From: Luscinia megarhynchos
Taxonomy: Eukaryota > Chordata > Aves > Passeriformes > Turdidae
DNA length: 64,000 bases
Assembly (NCBI GenBank): GCA_034336665.1
Contig: CM067590.1
Coordinates: 1,893,748-1,957,747, forward strand
Direction of reading: 5' to 3'
Part shown: positions 54,971-64,000 of the stretch, piece after piece
How positions within the stretch are numbered: the first letter of the stretch is position 1
Layout of the letters: each line of letters opens with the position of its first letter
Made by a program: the position numbers and the translations under genes
The notes under the pieces: model-generated
Seen by the model: only the letters and a program-made list of their open reading frames with translations
What the model was told of the DNA's origin: nothing
Database searches by the model: none

Positions 54971-56039
54971 GCCTGCACTGCTGCTGCTGCTCAGACAGCC
55001 TCGTGACCAAAGCTCTGTGTGTGTGTCTGTCTGTCTGTCTGTCTGGACACCAGGGTCCATCTGAGGCAGACACCCACAGCCAACACTTCCCACCCCAGCA
55101 CGAGCCTCCTGGAGCTCCAGCTCGCTTTCGCCAGGGCTCATGAAACAAAAACAAATAAAAGAAAACATTATCTCTGTGCACATGAGTGTTTGCTCTTAAG
55201 AGGGATTAAGTATGAACCCAGCAAAAACTCGGGAGAGGCAAGGGCAAAACACATTCCCTCTTGCCTGCTGCAGAGAGGACAGGGAAGCATCCTTCCAAAA
55301 ACATCTCCAGCAACAAAAGGCTGTGGATCTGTTCACTGCCTGCAGGCTCGTCATCACAATGAACCCCGATAAGGGAGCGATTACAGGAGCTGCCAGGGGC
55401 TGCACTGACCACACAGCCCTCTCACCATCTTCAAGCAGCTTTGCTGAGGCAGGAAAAAACCCTCACAATTCAATCAGCTCGGAAAAGTCTGCTCCCACTG
55501 ATCCCAGGCGATCAGCCCTCGTGTCCAAGGAACATTACATTCAAGTCGCTGAAGATTTTCTCTTTTTTTTTCCCTTCCTCTTTTCATTTTTTAAAGCAGG
55601 AATTGAAAGGCAGCAAAGATAAAAACTGTGCTGAACTGGAGCTGGTTCACTCAGGGGAAGGAGAAACATAATACTCTTTCTTGCAGTGCTGCTTGGAACC
55701 CAGCCCCAGAAAGGAGCAGACAAGGGCCAGCAGCGTGTGGCAGGAGCAGGACACAACAGCAGGGCTGGGCTGGGAGGAGATGGGCTGGGAGAAGCTGGGG
55801 GAGCTGCCTCCGTGCCCTCAGCTCCCTGGCAGCCTCGGGACAGCCCAAAACTGAAAACTGTGGGACCAGCTGCCCTGCGTCCCCCGAGGCGGGTGGGGAC
55901 ACTGGGGAGGCACTGGGGAGTTCAGGGTGCTGGGAAATGAAACACTCACCAGGAGGGAGCATGTGGGAGCCCAGGGTGCACCCCCAGGGAGGTCTCAAAC
56001 CCCCTGGCAGGGTCCCAAAGACCCCTGAGTGAGACCCTG

Positions 56040-56480
56040 CTGTCTCAGGCACTGAATTCACACCCCTGGGGGAAATTACCAGCACAGAGGGGATGGAAAC
56101 AAGCCACCAGCATTAGTAAAGTGTAAACTAGGTTGTTAGAACGTAGGTAAATAGACTTTTGGGGATGTTTGTGATAAGGGACACGTGGCCAAGATGGAGA
56201 ATTTGGGGTGTGGATCCTCTTCCTCCTTCTTCTCCGTGCCATCCATGCTGGGTGACATGCTGGCACTGCCAGATTGGATGGGGTCAGAGCTGTTTAACAA
56301 GACTGAATTGTATTGGAAAATTTTATAAACATTTAGCAGGTAATTTAGACTATATAAGATCAGCTCTGCCCTCAGCAGGCAGATCCCACCCTGGGTGTTA
56401 GTTGGACAAAGAGTTCCTGAGACAAGAAACAATCAACAATCCTTGGAGCCTCTAAAACAGCCTCCTGCAATCTCTCATCA
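56040..56480. mobile_element. Possible LTR-like fragment
   Basis: Unique sequence of about 440 bp with a TATA-like box ACTATATAAGATCAGC near 56350, followed by GCAGATCCCACCCTGGGTG and CAAGAAACAATCAACAATCC. The arrangement resembles a solo long terminal repeat of an avian endogenous retrovirus, but I cannot mark its ends or a target-site duplication, and no viral gene is present. It may equally be unrelated unique DNA. Confidence 0.25.
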
Positions 56481-56769
56481 GCAGCTGTGGGAAAGAACAG
56501 GATTTACAGCCCTGCATGTCCTGTGAGGGGATCTCGGGCCTAAGGAGACACCGGGCAGCGACAGAGCAAAGGGAGAGAGTGAGAAGCTCAGGCCCAGCAG
56601 GCCCAGCAGGCACTCACTGTCAGCCAGGCAGCCCAGCAGCAGCACGGGAGAGCAGGCCCAGCAGCTGACAGCAGCCACGGCATCCCAGGGCTGGGAGGGA
56701 TCCTCATCCTCGAGAGGCCTCGCCCGCCAGGAGCTCAGCGGAACGGGCGACGCCCGGCCTGGTCAGCAC

Positions 56770-57245
56770 CTGGGGCACAAAGGGACACGGTGAGGGACAC
56801 AGGGACTCTGAGGGGACACAGGGACATGGTGAGGGGACACAGGGACTCTGAGGGGACACAGGGACATGGTGAGGGCACACAGGGACAGTGTGAGGGCACA
56901 CAGGGACACTGAGGGGGACACAGAGACTCTGTGAGGGGACACAGGGACACTGAGGGGACACAGGGACACTGTGAGGGGGTCAAAGGGACACTGAAAGCAC
57001 ACAGGGACACTGTGAGGGGCACACAGGAACACTGTGAGGGGTCAAAGGGACACTGAGGGCACACAGGGACACTGTGAGGGGCACACAGACACCGAGGGGA
57101 CACAAGGACACTGAGGGCACACAGGGACATTGAGGGCACACAGGGACACTGAGGGCACACAGGGACACTGTGAGGGGCACACAGGGACACTGAGGGGTCA
57201 AAGGGACACTGAGGGCACACAGGGACACTGTGAGGGCACACAGCC
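56770..57245. repeat. Minisatellite, GAGGGGACACAGGGACACTGT type
   Basis: About 22 irregular units of 19-30 bp with cores GGACACAGGGACACTG and GTGAGGGGCACACAGG. Confidence 0.94.
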
Positions 57246-57264
57246 CAGCTCTATGGTTTAAGCC

Positions 57265-57430
57265 AAGCTCCACAGACAGAACCCAATTCCATGAGTTAAG
57301 TCAAATTCCATGAGTTAAGCCCACCTCCACAGGTTAAGCCCAGCTCCACAGGTTAAACCCAGCTCCATAGTTTAAGCCCAGCTCCACGGGTTAAGCCCAC
57401 CTCCACAGGTTAATCCCAGTTCCACGATGG
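57265..57430. repeat. 19-bp repeat GTTAAGCCCAGCTCCACAG
   Basis: About eight units of GTTAAGCCCAGCTCCACAG with small changes, directly after the preceding array. Confidence 0.93.
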
Positions 57431-58223
57431 GGGCTTCATTTCCCCACTCACAGCACACAGAGGAACCGATTCACTGAGCTACACAAAACTGGAGGAGAGC
57501 TCCTGGAGCAGGGGCTGGAGCAGCTGATCCTGCTGGGCCCAGCCAGCCCAGCCTGCACAGAGCTGGGGCTTTCTCCTGCCCCAGCCCTGCCCTGGGCACT
57601 GGCAGACCCAGCTCAGCCCAGCCTGCTGCCCTGCCCTGGCAGCACGCTTCCACGGAGGCAGCTCCTGCTCCAAAGGGAGCTCCCTGCTGCGCAGCTCCCC
57701 CCGATCCCTGAGCATCCTGCCTGGCACCAAGCCGAGCTCCCAGCCCAGCCCTGGGTGCCAGCTGCCAAAACCTGCCCCAGGCACAGAGCTGCTCGCCCAA
57801 AGGGCTGGAGGGAGGAGAGCTGCAGGCACAGGCTCCTCGGGCTGGGCTCCCATCAGCACACACAGCTCGGGGACGATGGGCAGAGCCAAGGACACTCAGA
57901 TCTGACAGATCCCTTCCGCTGTCCCCACTCCAATTAGCAATCAAACCGCGGTTTATCACCTTTTGGAGGAGAGCCAGGTAGGAGATACTGTGCAATGATC
58001 AAAGGCTCTAAGGACTAAGGGGATAGTGAGGCTGTGTAAGCTGCTGGCACACGTGGGGGTGGGAGATGTCAGGACAGGCAGTGTGAAGGGGCATTTCAAT
58101 CTTTTTCTGTCCCATTAACTCTCCAAGGCTGAACTGTGCAGAATTAAAAGAGAAAGCCAGGATAAACAAGAAGTCCCCATATGTACTCAGCCCCTAAAGA
58201 ACAACTTTTCAGAGGGAAGCTTT

Positions 58224-58275
58224 GGGCTGGCACTTTGAGGATTAAAAGCCTCTGCTGTGTGCTCTGTGCCAGCCC
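58224..58275. other. 10-bp perfect inverted repeat with 32-nt loop
   Basis: GGGCTGGCAC at 58224-58233 pairs exactly with GTGCCAGCCC at 58266-58275. An inner GAGG/CCTC pair is possible. It could be a hairpin or chance; no known RNA family is recognised. Confidence 0.4.
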
Positions 58276-60029
58276 AGATCCATCGCGGCTGGCTCAATGA
58301 GAAACCAGCAGAAACACTGAAACAAAAAGAGAAAAAATCTGAATCCTGTCACTGGGAATCTCTTCAAATGTTTGCTCTAGACACACTTAGAGGAACACAG
58401 AGAGGCTGCAGCCAGCCCCCAGTGCAGGATCACAGGGTTCCAGGGCACAGAGAACGTGCTGGGGTTTCTTTTGTTGCTGTCGGGGCGCAGCAGAGAGTCG
58501 TGAATAGCTGTGATGGGGAGCTGTTAATTAACTGGGGCTGGGGCACAGCAAATGGAGCCGTGCTGCAGCTCCTGGCTCTCCCTCCTTCCTCCTGCAGCCC
58601 CTGTTCCCACCAGCAAGGCTGGTGCTGGCGACAGCAAGAATCCACCCCACTATTTCAGGGGCCTGTATTAAAATAAAATCCAACAAAACCACGCTGGCTC
58701 AGCCACCATTTCAGGAACTCTCATTTTCTTTATCAGAGCAGTACATCCACCCCTGCCGGTGCTAAAAATGCCACCAAACATCTCCTGGAGCCTGGTGTGC
58801 TCCCCAAACACCAAAGATCCTGCACAGCTCCCCTGAGTCCCCCAGGACGGAGCTGATGGAACATTCAGGGAAATGTTCTGCCTCCTCCAGAGAGAGGAGC
58901 TTTTCGTGGCTCATCATGATGGAGAAGGTCTGGTAAAGGATCCAGCAACAGCTCCAAGATGGGAGGAGGAGATGCCAGAGGGTGACACTTCTGCTCCAGT
59001 GCTTCCCCAGCCCCCGGCAGAGGCAGGAAGGGCTGGCAGGAGACACAGGAGATGTCAGCTCCAATCCTGCAGCTCATCCCTCACAGCAGCTCTGCCGGGT
59101 TTGGGGACAGCAGGTGAGCCCAGCTGGCTGCCCTGGGCTGGGGCAGGCTGCCCTGTGCCCCTGCTGGGCTGGCAGGAGGAGCAGGCTCAGCCCTGCACAG
59201 CTCCTCGGGCAGAGCAGCCCTGTGAGCCACGCACCAGGCTGAACCCAGTGGGGATGGTCTGGTGGCAGCTCGGATCCCAGGGCTCTGCCACCGTCCCCTG
59301 CCCTCCCCAGGGCACAGCTCAGCTCTCTGTGCTCGCCCCTGGGCACCAGCCAACCAACAGAATGGCATTTTCCTCTGCTGTGCACAGACCCCCACTGAAT
59401 TCCCTGGCACAGGAACCCCCATGCACACAAGCAAGCCACCTAACAGACCTCAATCCTCGCTAAAGAATGCAATTAAGTGAAGCCACGCCCCCAGTGGGGT
59501 CAGATTTGTGCTAGATACGGTCACATTTCAGGAATAAGATTAATTCCTACAGTAAAAGAGCTCCCTGTAAGGCATTCATTCTTGTGTGCTGCCTAATCTC
59601 CAGCTCTAAGCAAGGCCATGTGCAGCTGTAAGCACCGAGCACGGGGGTCCTGGAGAGCATTACTCAAAGGAATAAAACTGAGAAGGGTTTGCAAGAAGCA
59701 GCTCCTGCAGCCAGGGCAGGCCAGGACCCCAGGGCAGCGAGGCACAGAGGGTGAAATCTCTCCAGCACCTACATTGCTTAAGAGCTTAAGAGCCTGGGAG
59801 TCAAAGGGACTTACCCTAAGCTGCTAAGATGCTTTTGAAGATTTTCCCCAGCAACTCCCCATTTCTGAGGGTGCTGGACACCTAACTCCCCTTTAAGCCA
59901 CTTTGGGGATTGGGATGCAGCAGGAGGGGCTTGGCTTTTCCAGAGGGAAATGCTGCTCAAAGCCAGAGTGTGCACAGGGACAGACCAGAACTGTGCCAGG
60001 ATTTTCACAGAAACACAGAAAGCTCGGGG

Positions 60030-60180
60030 GTCAAGGGACATTTAGGATCACGGTGCTCCAAGCTGTCAGTGGCAGGGATCCTTCCTCCAGACCAGAGCCC
60101 CGTCCAGCACAGCCTCGAGCACTCCCAGGGATGGGGAGTCCACAGCCTCTCTCATTTTGCCATATGTTACTGGTTCTTAG
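60030..60180 (-). mobile_element. CR1 LINE 3' fragment
   Basis: The plus strand has GGGGTCAAGGGACATTTAGG, GCACTCCCAGGGATGGGGAG and TCCACAGCCTCTCTCATT, a diverged CR1 3' end in reverse. Confidence 0.68.
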
Positions 60181-60772
60181 CCCCCATGGAGCTGGTAATT
60201 GAAACATTTGCTCTGCATTCGAAAAAAATCCAGCAGGGAGGAACCATGCATTCATTTCAGGTTCATTACAATATGACAACTTGGAAAGAAAAATCACAAG
60301 CAAAAAGCTCACTTGGGCTTCTGCTCTGTTTCACCTGCCTGAGAAAAGGAGAAGGGCGATTTTAAAGAAATTGCCTGCAAAAAGTTTCACTCGGATCTAG
60401 GAGATGATTAAATCTCTTCATTTTCGGCAGCTGCAGTGGGAGAATTGCTCCCATCAGACCCATCAGTGGAAGCAAACACCTCGCAGGCACAGGGCTGCAC
60501 CAGGGCTCTTCCCCCAGCAGCACCAGCTCAGTTTGTGCTGGTTTTAACAGAGGCCACTGGGTCACTTCATTTCCTCCCAGCAACCTCTTTAAGGGCAGAA
60601 AGAAAAGCTTTTAGCACAACCACCAGCTCATTTGTCACCTCCCCTGGGGAGGGCAGAGAGGAGGTTTGAATCCAGCACCCCACAGCTCCAGCTTGCTGCT
60701 GTCCTGGGCAAAGCCAGGAGAACGGGGAGATGCCAGTGTCAGAGCTGAGCTGGCTCTGGACCCTGCACAGCC

Positions 60773-60920
60773 CAGAATTACAGAATTGCAGGATGGGTTG
60801 GGCTGGGAAGGACCTCAGAGATCTCCTCCTAGCCCCCTGCCACTCCCCTGACCAGGCACCCGGGGCTCCACCCAGCCTGGAACGCCCCAGCCAAGCCCCA
60901 CCGCCTGTGCAGGTCTCAAA
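60773..60920 (-). mobile_element. CR1 LINE 3' fragment
   Basis: The plus strand starts CCAGAATTACAGAATTGCAG and has GGGTTGGGCTGGGAAGGACC and CAGAGATCTCCTCCTAGCCC, CR1 3' words in reverse. Confidence 0.85.
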
Positions 60921-61399
60921 ACGTGCCCAAAAAAAGGAGGGTGATGGAGCATTTCCAACTCAGTGCCTTCCACCCCGAAGCTGCTGGGCACATTTCTCCT
61001 CTGGGCTGGACTGCAGCTCCCCAGGCCGCCCTAAAGGCAGGCCAGGGGTTTGGCAAACACAACTGCAGCAGCAGAGATCCTTCAGAGTGAAGCACGGCTG
61101 TTTATCTATCACAGAGTTACTCAGATCTTAAAAAAATATTTACAAGGAAGAGGCAGAGTATTATCTTCCATGGGGGAAACAAACACAGATGGAGGGAAAA
61201 AGAGCTTTGATCAGGACTGTCTCGCCCTGCTCGCTGCTTTTCATCCCCAGATCTCCAAGTGCTTTAATATGACAGAATTATCCCTTTTTACAACGTGGGG
61301 AACCAGGAGGAAACTGCACTGAGACAGCTCGCGATGTGTTTGCACACACACACACAGACACTCTCTCTCTTTTTCCCTGTGCCATTTCTGGTCCCCAAG

Positions 61400-61620
61400 C
61401 AACAGGCACGGGTGATTTTTGGGGCACAGCCCTGCGGCTGCTGCAGATGCTGCCCTCGCCCTGGGGCCGATGGCACGGCGAGGGTTAATCCGTGCTGCGG
61501 CAGCACAAAGGGACAAAGGGACGGGAGAGCGCCCCGGGCCGGGCTCGGGTCGTCAGCAGGAATGAATTCATTAATGTGTCTCCGCCAGTGCCCGTGGGGA
61601 CAGCGGGGACAGGCAGGGAT
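61400..61620. other. Moderately CpG-rich stretch
   Basis: CGGGCCGGGCTCGGGTCGTC and neighbouring CG dinucleotides stand out. No promoter element or exon could be supported. Confidence 0.3.
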
Positions 61621-62159
61621 GCTCGTAGAGCCCAGCAGGTGCGACAGGCACAGGGGAGGAGGAGGAGGAGGCACAGCTGCCCTGCCCTGCCGGCACCCTC
61701 CATGGGACCCCAAAACACCCCCCAGGCTGAGAGAGGCAGCACCAGCAGAGCCAGCGAGGCCAGGGAGCATCCCAGGCTGCACAGGGCAGGGGATGTGCCT
61801 CTCCTGCAGGCTGGGCTCTGCTCAGGATGCACAGAGGAAGCGATCTGACCCAGCACCGGCTCCCATCCCCCCTGCCCTCCCCAAACCCCTCCAGCACTCC
61901 CAGCAAACCATCACGGGGCCCATCACAGACCATCAGTGCAATTGCCTTGTGGCTCAGGGAAAGGCTCCACGTTTCTCCTTCCCTGCCTCGAGCTTTATTT
62001 ATTTATTTGGGAAGTCATTCATCGTTAGCTCCCAGCTCAGCTGCTGGCAGGCTGGCAGCTCCTCGGGGCACAGACGGGATCCCAGCTCGTGCTGGGTAAA
62101 TAACTCGTCCCTGCAGCACCCCTGCTCAGTAGGGCCACCAGCACCATCCTCATGACAGA

Positions 62160-63360
62160 GAGCAGGGCTGGAACCAGCACAGCCCTCCCAAAGCCCCTGG
62201 AACCTGCACAGCCCCTCCCAAAGCACCTGGAACCTGCACAGCCCTCCCAAAGCCCTCTGGAACCCGCACAGCCTCTCCCCCAAAGCACCTGGAACCTGCA
62301 CAGCTCCCTCCCCAGCACCTGGAACCTGTACAGCCCTTCCCAAAGCACCTGCACTCCCTCCTAAAGCACCTGGAACCTGCACAGCCCTCTTCCCAAAGCA
62401 CCTGGAACCTGCACAGCCACTTCCCCAAAGCACCTGGAACCTGCACAGCCCCTCCCAAAGCACCTGCACCCCTCCCAAAGCACCTGGAACCAGCACAGCC
62501 CCTCCCAAAGCACCTGGAACCTGCACAGCCCTCCTAAAGCACTTGGAACCTGCACAGCCCTCCCAAAGCACCTGCACCCCCTCCCAAAGCACCCTGGAAC
62601 CAGCACAGCCTCCAAAGCACCTGGAACCAGCACAGCCCCTCCCAAAGCACCTGGAACCTGCACAGCTCCCTCCCTAAAGCACTGGAACCTGCACAGCCCC
62701 TCCCAAAGCACCTGGAACCTGCACAGCCCCTCCCAAAGCACCTGGAACCTGCACAGCCCTCTCCCAAAGCACCTGCACCCTCCCAAAGCACCTGGAACCG
62801 CACAGCCTCCCAAAGCACCTGGAACCAGCACAGCCCCCTCCCAAAGCACCTGGAACCTGCACAGCCCCTTCCCAAAGCACTTGGAACCTGCACAGCCCTC
62901 TCCCAAAGCACCTGGAACCTGCACAGCCCCTCCCAAAGCACCTGGAACCTGCACAGCCCCTCCCAAAGCACCTGCACCTCCCAAAGCCCTGGAACCAGCA
63001 CAGCCCTCTCCTAGCACCTGAACCCGTACAGCCCTCCTAAAGCACCTGGAACCTGCACAGCCTCCAGCACCTGCACCCTCCCAAAGCACCTGAACCTGCA
63101 CAGCCCTTCCCAAAGCACCTGGAACCTGCACAGCCACTTCCCAAAGCACCTGGAACCTACACAGCCCCTCCCAAAGCACCTGCACCCTCCCAAAGCACCT
63201 GAACCAGCACAGCCCCTCCCAAAGCACCTGGAACCTGCACAGACCCTTCCCAAAGCACCTGCACCCCCTCCCAAAGCCCCCTGGAACCCAGCACAGCCCC
63301 TCCCAAAGCACCTGGAACCTGCACAGACCCCTTCCCCTAAAGCACCTGCACCCCCAGCCT
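62160..63360. repeat. Minisatellite, about 30-bp units (1.2 kb)
   Basis: About 40 units of CCCAAAGCACCTGGAACCTG plus CACAGCCCCT, mixed with a shorter CACCTGCACCCCTCCCAAAG unit. It is the longest array here. Stop-free minus-strand frames give false Gly-Ala-Val-Gln-rich proteins. Confidence 0.96.
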
Positions 63361-64000
63361 GGCTCTGGGCCACTGCACTCAGCAGGGGAAAAGAGACAAA
63401 AGACAAAATCTCAACCAGGAGCCCAAGCAAGCTGCACCTTGCCCGTGTCTGGAGTCCAAGCTCAGGAAAAGCCTTTTCCTGAGAGCAAACCCAGGTGCAG
63501 AGCAGCCCCACATTCCTGGCCTCAGCCCTGCCTGCCCAGCCAGGAACACAGGGAGTGGCAGGGCACACCTGGAGCAGGGGTGGCAGGGACACCTGGGCAG
63601 TGACTGACGACCCCTGGGCAGGGGGTGGCTAGGGACACCTGGGCAGGGGTGGCAGGGGGCCCAGGGAGGGAGCAGGCACAGCCCCAGCTTCCCCAGATTT
63701 TGCACAGCTCGTTTTGATCCCCAACAGGCCCCAAAAATAACCCCAAAAATCCCCAACCTCCAGGCAGGCACACACCTCACCGAAATGCAAAACTCTCCCC
63801 CAAACACTAGAGCCTGGAAGACTTTAACCAGCCACAGGCAAGGACCCCTGCTAGGAAAAATTTAACCCTCTTTATCTCTTTTAGGGCCCCCACACCTGAG
63901 AGATGCAGAGGGGCCTGTCCCTCCTTTCTCTCAATCCCCAGCCCAGAACGTTTCCTAGCCCACACACAGCCGAGCCAAGAGCCTCGGGAAACTAAAAGAA

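Larger units (their letters stand above)
37368..64000 (-). other. PTPRS: PTPRS 5' intron(s) or upstream flank
   Basis: About 26.6 kb upstream of the Ig1 exon. No exon with a signal peptide and a phase-1 donor could be supported, and no second gene was seen. The content is mainly minisatellites (39660-40010, 40620-40940, 41470-42300, 47697-48215, 48270-49260, 50290-50870, 51700-52045, 52690-53030, 54150-54970, 56770-57430, 62160-63360). Apart from AT-rich patches and two CR1 pieces near 60 kb, the stretches 37400-39650, 42400-46950, 49270-50280, 53050-54140, 57440-59990 and 63380-64000 have no feature that I can name. Confidence 0.7.

Noticed and set aside
53917..55183. Frames of 283-408 codons (Cys-His-Pro-Leu-Pro-Ser and Gly-Trp-Gln-Gly-Asp-Gly-Arg repeats)
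   Set aside because: Translation of the CTGCCATCCC array. Open on both strands.
55930..56085. MLPPG followed by GTGAGT on the minus strand as a first coding exon
   Set aside because: Phase fits the Ig1 exon but there is no hydrophobic signal sequence, and the match is short enough to be chance.
59811..60041. Minus-strand frame ending at a good GTAAGT donor, compatible in phase with the Ig1 exon
   Set aside because: Considered as the missing signal-peptide exon, but the N-terminus is not a signal peptide and part of it lies in a CR1 remnant.
62361..63592. Minus-strand frames of up to 316 codons rich in Gly-Ala-Val-Gln-Val-Pro
   Set aside because: Translation of the 30-bp minisatellite.
1..64000. 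Bacterial-type features (operons, ribosome binding sites, CRISPR, tRNA)
   Set aside because: The window is vertebrate nuclear DNA. The direct repeats are minisatellites without CRISPR-like constant repeats and unique spacers, and no tRNA A and B box pair could be supported.

Overview
This window is avian nuclear DNA, most likely from a GC-rich microchromosome. Three things suggest this: short CR1-type LINE tails, an unusually high density of GC-rich minisatellites, and exons that translate into near-identical matches to vertebrate PTPRS (receptor protein tyrosine phosphatase sigma, CRYP-alpha in chicken). A songbird is possible, but I cannot prove species or order from the sequence alone.

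The only gene I can support is PTPRS on the minus strand. Eleven coding exons lie between 37367 and 1708 and together hold 1758 coding bases (586 codons). In transcript order they are: Ig1 (two exons, 37222-37367 and 36238-36379), Ig2 first half (28630-28818), microexon meA3 of 9 nt (25543-25551), microexon meA6 of 18 nt (21761-21778), Ig2 second half (19307-19417), microexon meB of 12 nt (16551-16562), Ig3 (5929-6198), FN1+FN2 in one 582-nt exon (2902-3483), and FN3 in two exons (2003-2136, 1708-1852). Every junction has AG/GT borders and a consistent phase. The signal-peptide exon, the later FN3 repeats, the membrane segment and both phosphatase domains are not in the window.

The three microexons are the most informative content. 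They are far too short for ORF-based methods and were found by splice signals, phase and similarity to the known meA and meB peptides of the LAR-RPTP family. In this family they set the Ig1-Ig2 loop and the Ig2-Ig3 linker, and so choose which postsynaptic adhesion partners the receptor can bind.

The rest is non-coding: introns of PTPRS from 1 to 37221, and from 37368 to 64000 either its long 5' intron(s) or upstream flank. This part carries at least twenty minisatellite arrays (roughly 10 to 70 bp units), about ten CR1 fragments, one MIR-like ancient SINE, a possible LTR-like fragment, simple repeats, and several AT-rich blocks that stand out against the GC-rich background and could be conserved regulatory elements. 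Many long open frames exist only because minisatellite units lack stop codons. I found no tRNA, rRNA, CRISPR, intact transposon or second protein-coding gene.
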